Source of the DNA: Rhodococcus globerulus NBRC 14531
GTDB taxonomy: Bacteria; Actinomycetota; Actinomycetes; Mycobacteriales; Mycobacteriaceae
Direction: 5' to 3'
NCBI RefSeq assembly: GCF_001894805.1
Contig: NZ_BCWX01000001.1
Coordinates: 248,001 to 312,000 of the forward strand
Length of the DNA: 64,000 nt
In this document: positions 33,585 through 41,764 of the stretch, piece by piece
How positions within the stretch are numbered: the stretch's first letter is position 1
Layout of the letters: the number at the start of each line of letters is the position of its first letter
Program-made: the position numbers and the translations under genes
The notes under the pieces: generated by a model
Databases searched by the model: none
What the model saw: the letters and a program-made list of their open reading frames with translations, nothing else
What the model was told of the DNA's origin: nothing

Positions 33585-35942
33585 CTATTCGCGGGAAAGC
33601 ATGGCCGCGGCTTCGCGTTCGAGGTCGACGTAGGGTTCTCCACTGACGTCTACGACGATCCGGTTCAGGGAGCCGCCGGTGAACGCCCATGGTGCGGTGC
33701 CCGGGTAGTCATCGGTGACGGGTTCCCCGATGGCGCGACCGGCGCTGAGACCTTCGCCTGCGATGCTGAACTTGCCTGGCTGAGTTCGGATTCGGCCCTC
33801 GCCGACCTTCCGGTCACCGTAGAACAGGCCGAGGGTGCCGTGGGCCGTGCCAGGCGGATCCTCACCGTCCTTGTCGAATGTGGCGGCCAGGATCAGGTTC
33901 TCGCCGGTCGGCAGATCCTCGGTGGCGACGATCCGCTGCTGTTCGCTGCCGAGGAAGTTGTAGACGTAGTGCAGGCGGTTGTCCTTGACATAGAGGGAGT
34001 GGCCGCCGAAGCGGCTGCCGTGCGAGAAGAGCACCCCGGATGCCCCTGGGTTCGGGAGATCGACCAACGCGCCGATCGAGTAGGAGCGATTGCGAATGTT
34101 GACGGCAACGGACTCGGGGACCTCGGCGCCACCCGCCCGGTAGATGTAGCGGTTACGCGGAGCCGCAAGCTGCGGGCGAGGGGTGGTGAGGATCTCGACA
34201 GCCGAGCGGTCGTCGAGCGGAAATGCCTGGTTGGCGCCGGCTTCGTGGAACCACAGGCCCACCAGCTCGGCGAGCCTCCCGGGCTCCTCGGCGGCGAGGT
34301 CGTGCAGCTCGGATCTGTCGATCTGGGTGTGGTAGAGCTCCCAAGTGTCCTCGGGGAACCGGCCCCAGCCACTGATCGCCGGGTGGGTGGTGACGGCCTT
34401 CCAGCCGTCGTGCCAGATGCCTCGGGTGCCGAGCATCGAGTAGAACTGAGTGTGTTTGGCTGTCGGGATGGTGGCAGCGTCGAAGCTGTAGCGCATGCTC
34501 ACGCCCTGCAACGGATGCTGGGTGTAACCCTTCACGGCGTCGGGCAGTTCGAGTCCGAGGCAGTCCAACACGGTCGGAACCAGATCGATGGCGTGGTGGT
34601 ACTGATCACGGGTTTCTCCTCGGGCGGCAATCCCGGCCGGCCACGAGATGATGCACGGGTCGCAGGTTCCGCCGTTGAACGAGTATCGCTTCCACATCTT
34701 GAACGGGGCATTGAAGCCCATCGCCCACCCGTTCGGGTAGTGGTTGTAGGTCTTGGTACTGCCGAGTTCGTCCAGCATGGAGAGGTTTTCAGCAAGATCG
34801 TCCGGCACGCCATTAGCGATTTTGTTCTCGTTTACCGAGCCGTTCGGACCTCCCTCGCCACTGGCGCCGTTGTCGGAGACCAGCATGATGATGGTGTTGT
34901 CGAGTTGCTCGACCTGTTCGAGGTAGTCCAGTAGTCGGCCGATCTGGTTGTCGCAGTGGGACAAGAAACCCGCATATACCTCTGCCATCCGGGCGAACAG
35001 TCGCTTCTCGTCGGCGGAGAGGGTATCCCAGGGGCGGGTGAAATCCAGAGGCGGGAATGGCTGCCCGTCCGGACCGGTGCGCGTGTCGGGAGTGCCGATC
35101 GGATTGAGCGGCGGTAGCTCGGTGTCGGCAGGGACAAGGCCCATTTCCTTCTGCCTGGCCAGGATCTGCTCGCGCATCGCCTCGTAGCCGTCGTCGAACC
35201 GGCCTCGGTAGCGGTCGGCCCACTCACGCGGTACTTGGTGCGGGGCGTGCGCGCAGCCCGGGGCGTAGTAGAGGAAAACCGGCCGTTCGGGAGCGATCGC
35301 CTTGACGTCGTCGAAGTACTGAATGGCTTTGTCGGTGATGTCGACGCTGAAGTGGTAGCCCTCCTCCGGTGTGGCCGGTTGCTGTACGGGGTGGTTGTCG
35401 TGGATCAGGTCGGGATACCACTGGTTGGTCTCGGCGCCGAGGAAGCCGTAGAAGCGGTCGAATCCGCGGCCGATCGGCCAATTATGTTTGGTGGAAGCGA
35501 GATTCATCTCGTCCTCGGCGCACAGGTGCCACTTGCCGACCATTGCAGTGCTGAAACCCTGCTCGACGAGGACCTCGGCGAGTGTGGCGCACTGCGGTGG
35601 AATGTGCCCGTTTGCGCTCGGAAATCCGATGGCCGCTTCACTGATGCAGGCCATCCCGTTGGTTGTGTGATTACGGCCCGTCAGCAGACAGGACCGAGTC
35701 GGCGAGCACAGGGCTGTGGTGTGCCACTGCCCGTAGCGCAGTCCGCGTGCAGCGATCTTGTCGATGTTCGGCGTCTCAATCGGGCCTCCGTAACAGCCGA
35801 GCGCGCCGAATCCGACGTCGTCGAGGACGATGTACAGCACGTTCGGTGAGCCTGGCGGTGCTTTAGGCTGCTCGTACGGGCCCCAGTCCGGGACGGAGTC
35901 TCGTATGTCGAGGTTGACCACGCCCCTGAATGCCTTGGCCAT
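33585..35942 (-). CDS. Arylsulfatase (formylglycine-dependent, AtsA-like)
   Basis: A 785-aa type I sulfatase that hydrolyses sulfate esters. The maturation motif C-x-P-x-R is present as CSPTRSCLLTG, with Cys79 converted to formylglycine, and metal ligands are visible in VLDDVG (Asp41-Asp42) and SDNGASGEGG. The length fits large actinobacterial and Pseudomonas-type arylsulfatases. No signal peptide is seen, so it is probably cytoplasmic. GAGGAG lies 6 bp before the ATG. A formylglycine-generating enzyme is required and is not in this window. It provides sulfur or desulfates xenobiotics; this is inferred. Confidence 0.93.
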   Translation of the reverse strand: MAKAFRGVVNLDIRDSVPDWGPYEQPKAPPGSPNVLYIVLDDVGFGALGCYGGPIETPNIDKIAARGLRYGQWHTTALCSPTRSCLLTGRNHTTNGMACISEAAIGFPSANGHIPPQCATLAEVLVEQGFSTAMVGKWHLCAEDEMNLASTKHNWPIGRGFDRFYGFLGAETNQWYPDLIHDNHPVQQPATPEEGYHFSVDITDKAIQYFDDVKAIAPERPVFLYYAPGCAHAPHQVPREWADRYRGRFDDGYEAMREQILARQKEMGLVPADTELPPLNPIGTPDTRTGPDGQPFPPLDFTRPWDTLSADEKRLFARMAEVYAGFLSHCDNQIGRLLDYLEQVEQLDNTIIMLVSDNGASGEGGPNGSVNENKIANGVPDDLAENLSMLDELGSTKTYNHYPNGWAMGFNAPFKMWKRYSFNGGTCDPCIISWPAGIAARGETRDQYHHAIDLVPTVLDCLGLELPDAVKGYTQHPLQGVSMRYSFDAATIPTAKHTQFYSMLGTRGIWHDGWKAVTTHPAISGWGRFPEDTWELYHTQIDRSELHDLAAEEPGRLAELVGLWFHEAGANQAFPLDDRSAVEILTTPRPQLAAPRNRYIYRAGGAEVPESVAVNIRNRSYSIGALVDLPNPGASGVLFSHGSRFGGHSLYVKDNRLHYVYNFLGSEQQRIVATEDLPTGENLILAATFDKDGEDPPGTAHGTLGLFYGDRKVGEGRIRTQPGKFSIAGEGLSAGRAIGEPVTDDYPGTAPWAFTGGSLNRIVVDVSGEPYVDLEREAAAMLSRE

Positions 35943-36312
35943 TGTCTGCTCCTCATGTCGGGTTCCCCCACCTATCCACTACACCACCATCACCCCGACG
36001 TGAACAGGGCTTGTAATCTCCCGTTACTTGAACAGCCTGCCCGCCGTGAGTCGCGTGGAGCGAGACGGATCTTCGTCAGCCGCGATTCATGCTGGGCTGC
36101 ATGAGAATTGGTCAAGCCACTAGGGATGCTGGTTTCGCTTTCTCGGCTGACGATGAAACCTGCGCCGCGCAGGCTTCCCAGGCGCGCGTGAAGTTCGCGA
36201 TTGGACCATGCTTCTGTGGACTGGCCGAAGTGTTCGATATCCGGGCGCATGCAATAACCCTGATTCGGGCCGGGGCCAGAGCCCCGAACTCGAGGTGGGT
36301 CATCTTCCGTTT
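35943..36312. other. Intergenic region, no gene seen
   Basis: About 370 bp between the sulfatase promoter and the 3' end of the DUF6226-like gene. Short open frames on both strands lack ribosome sites and typical composition. I see no clear hairpin. Confidence 0.5.
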
Positions 36313-37173
36313 CTATTCGTCTGTGCGCCAGTAGATTTGCGATGCACCCGCAACGCCAGGCTTGCGTAAGAGTCGACGGAAGCCCTCCCGGGCAGCAGTT
36401 CCGAACACCGTTCGCGGGAATGGGGGATCGGGGTGCGCAGTCCTGATCTGGGACGCCAGCGGGCGTGCCGTCCAGTTCGCGGGCCACGGTGCGGCTGTGA
36501 ATTCTGTAGGTCCGTCGAGATTCTGGACCGTGCTGCCTCGGGTACCAAAGGATGTGCGAACTGAGGAGTAATTACCGGCAACGTCGACGTGGAGCGAGCC
36601 GTCGACGACAGACAGCACCCATGTGTCGATTTCCTCGAGCAGCGTGGCGGACCCGCTGTCACACCCGTCGCAGGCACAGTCGGGAATCGATGCCAAGCAC
36701 ACCGCCGGATCGCCTGCGCTGATCGAGATGTTGAACGGATGGTTGGAGTCCACCGGAGTGTGCGTAGTCAAAATCAGTGGGACGGCGCCGTCGGCGGTAG
36801 GTTCGAGAACGGTGTCGGCTCCGCCGGAATCGAAAGGGCGAAGCGCCCACCGCACAGGTGATGCTTCTCGCGCCCAGCCCCGGTCGAGGAGAACCGTTGT
36901 CCACGCCTGCACTCTCGCGACCACGATCAGGTACTTCTCCGGGTTGGTGGAACGCTCGTAGTCTGCCTCGGCCCGATCGGGACCATCCTTGTACGGGTTC
37001 GGCCACTCAGGAGTGTGTGCGCCGGTGAGGGCGAATTGCTCGTCGACATCGTCGAGTAGTTCGCAGATCTCTCGCGAGAGCACCGAAGTGCTCTCGCCCC
37101 AGCCGGTTTCGTGCATGCTGCGGACGCCGTCGTTGCATCGCTCCCACCATGACCTTGCCGGATCTGTAGCCAT
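36313..37173 (-). CDS. DUF6226-like protein
   Basis: A 286-aa cytoplasmic protein of unknown function. The cluster PDCACDGCDSGSATLLEEID with three closely spaced cysteines, followed by DTWVLSVVDG, is the pattern I associate with the actinobacterial DUF6226 family; the Cys group may bind metal. The N-terminal part is Trp-rich (WWERCNDG, PEWPNPY). A start further upstream (37233) is possible. It sits alone between two minus-strand genes. Confidence 0.6.
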   Translation of the reverse strand: MATDPARSWWERCNDGVRSMHETGWGESTSVLSREICELLDDVDEQFALTGAHTPEWPNPYKDGPDRAEADYERSTNPEKYLIVVARVQAWTTVLLDRGWAREASPVRWALRPFDSGGADTVLEPTADGAVPLILTTHTPVDSNHPFNISISAGDPAVCLASIPDCACDGCDSGSATLLEEIDTWVLSVVDGSLHVDVAGNYSSVRTSFGTRGSTVQNLDGPTEFTAAPWPANWTARPLASQIRTAHPDPPFPRTVFGTAAREGFRRLLRKPGVAGASQIYWRTDE

Positions 37174-37269
37174 CGCATGGACATTACCCGTCGACAGGCT
37201 TTTCACGCGCCCGCTCAGCGCGGTGCCAGTCATTGTGGCGACGCTATCTTTGACAGCCGAGAATTTTGA

Positions 37270-37755
37270 TCAGTTGCCGGCTCGGGCAAGCAGGTCGCGT
37301 GCGGGAGAACTTCCGTCGAGTAGCCGGGTCGTGCGCTGCTTGATCTTCCACTCGCCCTCCGTCTTGACGAGATCGAACCGGTTCGCCGCGACACGCCACA
37401 CGCGGAAGGAATCCTCGCCTTCGTTGCGCCGTAACAATTGGGAATGGCCCGTCGCAGTAGCCTTGTCTCCGTCGACGACGATGTTGAGCGGGGCGAGAAT
37501 ATGGCCGCAACCGGTGTTGATGTAGTCCTGGTGTGGTGTGGTGCGGACCATCTCGGCGATCTCGGCGCGACCGTTCAGGGTACGAATATCGATGTCGTAC
37601 ACCGCATCCTCAGTCCACATCGCACCGACCTTGTCCGCCTCTCCGGCGTCGACGGCGGGACCGTATGCCGTCACGAGTTTCTGGATCGCAATCTCGTCTT
37701 CGAGTATTTGCACTCGTTCGAGGAGTGAGTGGACCAGCGCGGTGATATCGGTCAT
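37270..37755 (-). CDS. SnoaL-like / NTF2-fold protein
   Basis: A 161-aa protein with the cone-shaped NTF2-like fold. It begins with a coiled helix (LVHSLLERVQILEDEIAIQKLV) and has the AMWTEDAVYDI core typical of the SnoaL_4/ring-hydroxylating-dioxygenase beta-like group. Such proteins are often small dehydratases or isomerases of steroid, polyketide or aromatic metabolism. AAGGAG lies 6 bp before the ATG. No pathway neighbour fixes its role. Confidence 0.85.
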   Translation of the reverse strand: MTDITALVHSLLERVQILEDEIAIQKLVTAYGPAVDAGEADKVGAMWTEDAVYDIDIRTLNGRAEIAEMVRTTPHQDYINTGCGHILAPLNIVVDGDKATATGHSQLLRRNEGEDSFRVWRVAANRFDLVKTEGEWKIKQRTTRLLDGSSPARDLLARAGN

Positions 37756-38050
37756 CGGGTCTCCTTGGTGTGGTTAGTGTTGCGGCCGACCTCGGGTAGT
37801 ACATGCACGCGTGTCAGCGAATTCGATGTTGCGGTCCGGACAGTAGCAATGGCAGCGCTCGACTGTGTGGTCGATGTCGGAGACCGGGACGGGGTCGGAG
37901 TCAATGGTCTATCCCGACAAGTATTTGTCTTTCTACGTCCCGGTGAATGGACAAGGTATTACCGAGCCGCCGAGTTCGGTGTACGTCAGAGCTATTCACT
38001 TGGTAGGGAACATCATTGAGAACCACGAGTGGTCCTGCCTGCGGATAGAG
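37756..38050. other. Intergenic region, no gene seen
   Basis: About 300 bp between the NTF2-like promoter and the PrsW terminator hairpin. Small open frames here show no supporting ribosome sites. Confidence 0.5.
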
Positions 38051-38087
38051 CTGGGCGCCTGATCAATGTGATTGATCAGGCGCCCAG
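38051..38087 (-). terminator. Hairpin terminator after the PrsW gene
   Basis: Perfect 17-bp arms (CTGGGCGCCTGATCAAT and complement) around a GTG triloop, 26 bp after the PrsW stop. There is no strong T-tract. Confidence 0.75.
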
Positions 38088-38112
38088 ATTGTTGCGGCAC
38101 AACCCGCCGTTC

Positions 38113-39309
38113 CTACGCGGAGCTAGTCCCCACCGAGGACTGCGAGCCTGCGGCAATTCCGTGTCGGAGGCGAGTGATCTCGTTGCGTGCTTCGACAACT
38201 TCGGGACTGTCGAGACCCTTGCTGACAGCGAGGTCCCCACACAGATCCAATGCAGCGCGAACGATATGACGTCGTTGGCGTCGCTCGGGGCGGGTCTGTG
38301 CGGCTCTGACGTAAGCGCGCTGTTGTCGCCACCCACCGGCAGCAGTAACTTCGTCGTCGGTCAACACTCCGGATTCGATTTCCGGAGCGAGAACATCACG
38401 GACGAAATGGGACTCGCGTGGGTGCGCCCAGACAAATGCGATCCACAATGCCGTCAAGGCGAAGATGATGTCGCCGACCATGACGACCAACACGATGGAT
38501 GAGTTGCCGCCGGCGAGTGCCAGCATCGAGTCCCATACGCCGTGAATCAGAATCGGGGCCACGATCAACGCCAGCCCGCGTCTGATTTTGCGAGGTTGTG
38601 CCGGGGTGCCGATCAGATAAATGACTCCGGCACAGAACAGTGCGGTGAAGAGAGGATGCGAAACGATGTCGGAGTATGCGCGAAGCGCAATGGAACCGAT
38701 CAGCCCGTCGGTCTGGTGCGCGCCGAAACCTTGTGTCGCACCGACAACCGAGTACAAGAAGTCCTCGCTGGTTTGAAATCCCAGGCCGATGAACGCGCCG
38801 AGTAGCAGTCCGTCGGTTGCGGTGCGGACCAGTCGCGGCGCAAGAGCGAGGAGGACAACAATGCCGATGCCTTTCGCGGTTTCCTCCACGAACGGCGCCG
38901 AGAGTCCGGCTTGCCAATCCTCCGCCCAAACCTGTCCGAACAGCTTCGAGTAGAGCGAACCGAGTGCGGAGTTACCGGAGATCGCGATGGTGAACGTCGC
39001 CGCGGAGGCTCCCCAGACGAAGCCGGTGAGTACCAATCCCACGGGTTGGCGTTCGTACCGGTCGATGTGCCGGAACCACCATGTCCACACCGCAGCACTG
39101 ATGACGGAGACGACGCCGGCGACAAGGAGTGCTTGCCCGAAGTATCCCGAATAGGGCGCGAACATCTGCCAGGCTTTGACCACGCCGACGCCGCACATCC
39201 ACAGGTATATCCAGAACACGACGTTGCGCGGCTGGATAAACCGGAACTTCTCGCCCCACGCCGTCGCCTCTAGTGCTTGGGAGCGTGTCTCGAGCAGGTC
39301 GGCGCTCAC
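38113..39309 (-). CDS. PrsW-family intramembrane metalloprotease
   Basis: A 398-aa polytopic membrane protein. The PrsW signature EExxK is visible as VEETAKG (Glu142, Glu143), and later helices carry the metal-binding histidine segments SHPLFTALF and LIHGVWDSM. PrsW proteases perform site-1 cleavage of anti-sigma factors in Bacillus; in actinobacteria the target is mostly unknown. The soluble C-terminal tail (about 290-398) is specific to this branch. Its GTG start overlaps the stop of the upstream membrane-anchored protein by 4 bp. Confidence 0.9.
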   Translation of the reverse strand: MSADLLETRSQALEATAWGEKFRFIQPRNVVFWIYLWMCGVGVVKAWQMFAPYSGYFGQALLVAGVVSVISAAVWTWWFRHIDRYERQPVGLVLTGFVWGASAATFTIAISGNSALGSLYSKLFGQVWAEDWQAGLSAPFVEETAKGIGIVVLLALAPRLVRTATDGLLLGAFIGLGFQTSEDFLYSVVGATQGFGAHQTDGLIGSIALRAYSDIVSHPLFTALFCAGVIYLIGTPAQPRKIRRGLALIVAPILIHGVWDSMLALAGGNSSIVLVVMVGDIIFALTALWIAFVWAHPRESHFVRDVLAPEIESGVLTDDEVTAAGGWRQQRAYVRAAQTRPERRQRRHIVRAALDLCGDLAVSKGLDSPEVVEARNEITRLRHGIAAGSQSSVGTSSA

Positions 39310-39962
39310 TTGGTATCTCCCTCAGTGGTGCCGAATGACGCGATCATATCGGCGATTTCTTGACTGTGACTTGCAATCTGGTCGGGCGGACCGACCACTT
39401 GCACCCGAATTCCCTTGTCGCCGACGACAAAAGTCGCCATCGAACCCGCGGCGCGGGGCGTATCGAAGCGAATCTGGACGCCGGTCAAGCCACCATCGGT
39501 GGTGACTGGCTGCGGTGGGCTGGAGATGGCGAGTACAGAGCTTCCGTTTGTCGCAAGACTTACGGCGTCGACCTGTGAGAGAAGTTCGTCGGCGGTGCCG
39601 GTGAAGTCGTCAGCGTCGACGACGAAACTCACGCTGCCACCGGTCAATTCCACCCTCGGCACGGAACCGGACGCACTGCGTTGGTCGATGAGGAAGCCGC
39701 TATCGATATTCCAGCCCGCGGGCACAGTGAACGACACCGACTCGGTCACAGCCAGGCGGTCGCCGGCAACTGTCGGATCTTCCGACGACACAGCGGAATC
39801 GATGGCCGGAACGATCACAACCCACAGCAGCCACACGGCCAGAATTGCGGCTGCGTGCGGAAACACGCGTGTGTCGAACCCGAGGAAGCGGTGATCGACT
39901 GGTGGCCGTCGTCGATGCGTTCTGTGTTCGTGTTTCGACGGGATACTCCCGATAATGCTCAA
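39306..39962 (-). CDS. Membrane-anchored extracytoplasmic protein, PrsW partner
   Basis: A 218-aa protein with a short basic cytoplasmic start, one transmembrane helix (about residues 35-55) and an extracytoplasmic beta-rich domain (SVSFTVPAGWNID, FVVDADDFTG, RVQVVGPPDQI). It begins at TTG 39962 after GAGGAA. The 4-bp overlap with the PrsW gene suggests the two proteins act together, as substrate, adaptor or sensor. No family was recognised with certainty; it vaguely resembles PsbP-type domains. Confidence 0.7.
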   Translation of the reverse strand: MSIIGSIPSKHEHRTHRRRPPVDHRFLGFDTRVFPHAAAILAVWLLWVVIVPAIDSAVSSEDPTVAGDRLAVTESVSFTVPAGWNIDSGFLIDQRSASGSVPRVELTGGSVSFVVDADDFTGTADELLSQVDAVSLATNGSSVLAISSPPQPVTTDGGLTGVQIRFDTPRAAGSMATFVVGDKGIRVQVVGPPDQIASHSQEIADMIASFGTTEGDTK

Positions 39963-40220
39963 AATTCCTCGTTCCCATTGTGCCGAATGTGTATTGACTA
40001 TCCCAGAAATGGGACGAATGGCGGGAACGGAGTGCGTGCCGTCACCTACCGCCCACCGAGAACGGCGGCACAGCGGGCAGTCCGGGTTATGCGATCGCGC
40101 ATCTTGCGTGAGTCGACGTGCTCCTTGACGACGTGGTCCTTGACACAGCGTCAGTTACGGCGTTTGACTGAGATGCGCGCTCGTGTTGAATCGCCCGACA
40201 GTGTTCTGGGAGGTCGCCGC

Positions 40221-41129
40221 ATGTATGGCATAGGTTTGACGAGTTCGGGACATCGATGCGGAGTGCGAGCCCGCCGCAAGGGCGTCTCGGTGCTGGCACT
40301 GGTCGGAGCCTGCCTCGTTTCTCTGGCAGTTCCCCAGACTGCCAGCAGCGAACCGGCCGCAGGAACCGTCGACACCGGGTTCGCGATCCCGTTTTCCGGG
40401 GCACCTGGCTACGAACACCTGGCGCCGATGCAGCTGACCAGTCCGGATCAGCTCAACCAGCCACTCGGTCAGCAAGCGGCGGACGAGATTGCCGCTCAGA
40501 TCGGGCTCGACAGCGAGGATGCGTTGTCGGAGCAGCAGTATCGCGACCTCGTCACGGGCGGTGGGGTCGGCGGCAGTCGCGAGGCCGCCGAGATTATCGA
40601 CGAATGCGCCCGGATCCTCACCAATACAAACGGGCGTCCCCTCTATTCCACAAACGACGGCAACGTCACGTCGTCGGTTCTGGCCAGCTACGGGCTGTAC
40701 GTGAATTCCATTGGGCTGCTGGAGAGTCCGGCCAACGCGGACGCGCCGACGAGGCAGGTGAACTCCTTGATCGCTCCAGGCGGATTTGTGGGCACATGGA
40801 TGAGGAACAACGGCGCAACACAAACCCTGGTTGCGCTCTATCAGTCGGCGTACACAGTGCAAGCGGTCTATGGCTTTGCATCGCAACAGATGTCGGGCAC
40901 AGCGCAACTGGTGACCAACACCAAGGGAGGTGCGAGTTCAGAGGTCGGTATGTCGATGGCGCCGCCGCTCTGGATAGTGAACTTTGCGCTGCTCTACATA
41001 TTGAAGCCCTCCCTGGCGGCTGCGATGCCTGCCCAGTGGGCTCCCATTCCTTCGGCGGTTGCCGACGCGATAACGTCGAGCCCTACCGGCCAGGTTTCTT
41101 TCAGCGACTATGCGTCCTATTTCGAGTGA
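40221..41129 (+). CDS. Secreted protein of unknown function
   Basis: A 302-aa exported protein. A twin-arginine-free Sec signal (basic VRARRKG, hydrophobic VSVLALVGACLVSLAV, cleavage near TASS-EPA) starts the sequence. GGGAGG lies 8 bp before the ATG at 40221, which excludes a much longer upstream open frame. The mature part is Gln/Ala/Ser rich without recognisable domains and contains one hydrophobic segment near residue 260 (LWIVNFALLYIL). It may be a cell-envelope protein. Confidence 0.75.
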   Translation: MYGIGLTSSGHRCGVRARRKGVSVLALVGACLVSLAVPQTASSEPAAGTVDTGFAIPFSGAPGYEHLAPMQLTSPDQLNQPLGQQAADEIAAQIGLDSEDALSEQQYRDLVTGGGVGGSREAAEIIDECARILTNTNGRPLYSTNDGNVTSSVLASYGLYVNSIGLLESPANADAPTRQVNSLIAPGGFVGTWMRNNGATQTLVALYQSAYTVQAVYGFASQQMSGTAQLVTNTKGGASSEVGMSMAPPLWIVNFALLYILKPSLAAAMPAQWAPIPSAVADAITSSPTGQVSFSDYASYFE

Positions 41130-41162
41130 ACGCCAACTTTTTTCCGACGTTCCGAGTCGCCC

Positions 41163-41621
41163 TCAGGATTCGACAGTTACCTTGACGACGTTGTCGTCGC
41201 CGTTGAATCGGACCGCCGGCCAGTATCCGTCCATGAAGTGTGAACCGCACGTATCTGCCAGATCAAGGACGACTTCGTTGTCGGGAAATACCACCACTGC
41301 GTCGAGTGCCAGGTCTCGTAGTGCGTCGTCGAGTTCTTCCGTGGAAGGAGGGTCCTCGCTGAACTCGTAGACGACCGCTTCGACGGCCTGGTGATGGAGG
41401 CGTTGGAGTTGATCGAAGACGTGGTGCAGGCGGGGGAGCATGCCGCGTACGGCGTCGGAGTCGACGGAGTGGGCGATGAATCCAACGTCCCGCCCGTCGA
41501 TGTTGCGGGTCAGGCTGAAGTAGTCGTCGTCCAATCGCACGCCGTCGGACAAGATGTGATGCCCGCGGACAAAAGTGCCGAGCGTTTCGTCAACGATTGC
41601 GGAGTCGGAGTGTGTCGTCAC
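41163..41621 (-). CDS. Hypothetical acidic protein, 152 aa
   Basis: A soluble acidic protein starting at GTG 41621. It contains a helical centre (LHHVFDQLQRLHHQAVEAVVYEF) and a conserved-looking C-terminal block (SHFMDGYWPAVRF). No family was recognised with confidence. It is monocistronic and faces the divergent UbiB-like gene. Confidence 0.65.
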   Translation of the reverse strand: MTTHSDSAIVDETLGTFVRGHHILSDGVRLDDDYFSLTRNIDGRDVGFIAHSVDSDAVRGMLPRLHHVFDQLQRLHHQAVEAVVYEFSEDPPSTEELDDALRDLALDAVVVFPDNEVVLDLADTCGSHFMDGYWPAVRFNGDDNVVKVTVES

Positions 41622-41764
41622 GAGATCAGCTTAAAGTGCCCGTGTCGCAGTGAGGCCGATCGATTCGGTACCCGAGCCTTCCGGTATTGGCGCGGGTGGA
41701 ATCGACGCCACCGGCACCTTAATTCAAACTTGGTGGACTCGGGGTTTTCCCGGATGAAACGCAG

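Noticed and set aside
33084..34934. 616-codon plus-strand open frame
   Set aside because: It lies antisense to the sulfatase and HAD genes, both of which have clear catalytic motifs and ribosome sites; long antisense frames are expected in high-GC DNA.
36089..36334. 81-codon plus-strand frame between the sulfatase and DUF6226-like genes
   Set aside because: No ribosome site, no family, and it overlaps the 3' end of the DUF6226-like gene; judged a chance frame.
39681..41129. Long form (482 aa) of the secreted protein
   Set aside because: The first 180 codons lack coding character and overlap the opposite-strand gene; a signal peptide and a strong GGGAGG place the start at 40221.
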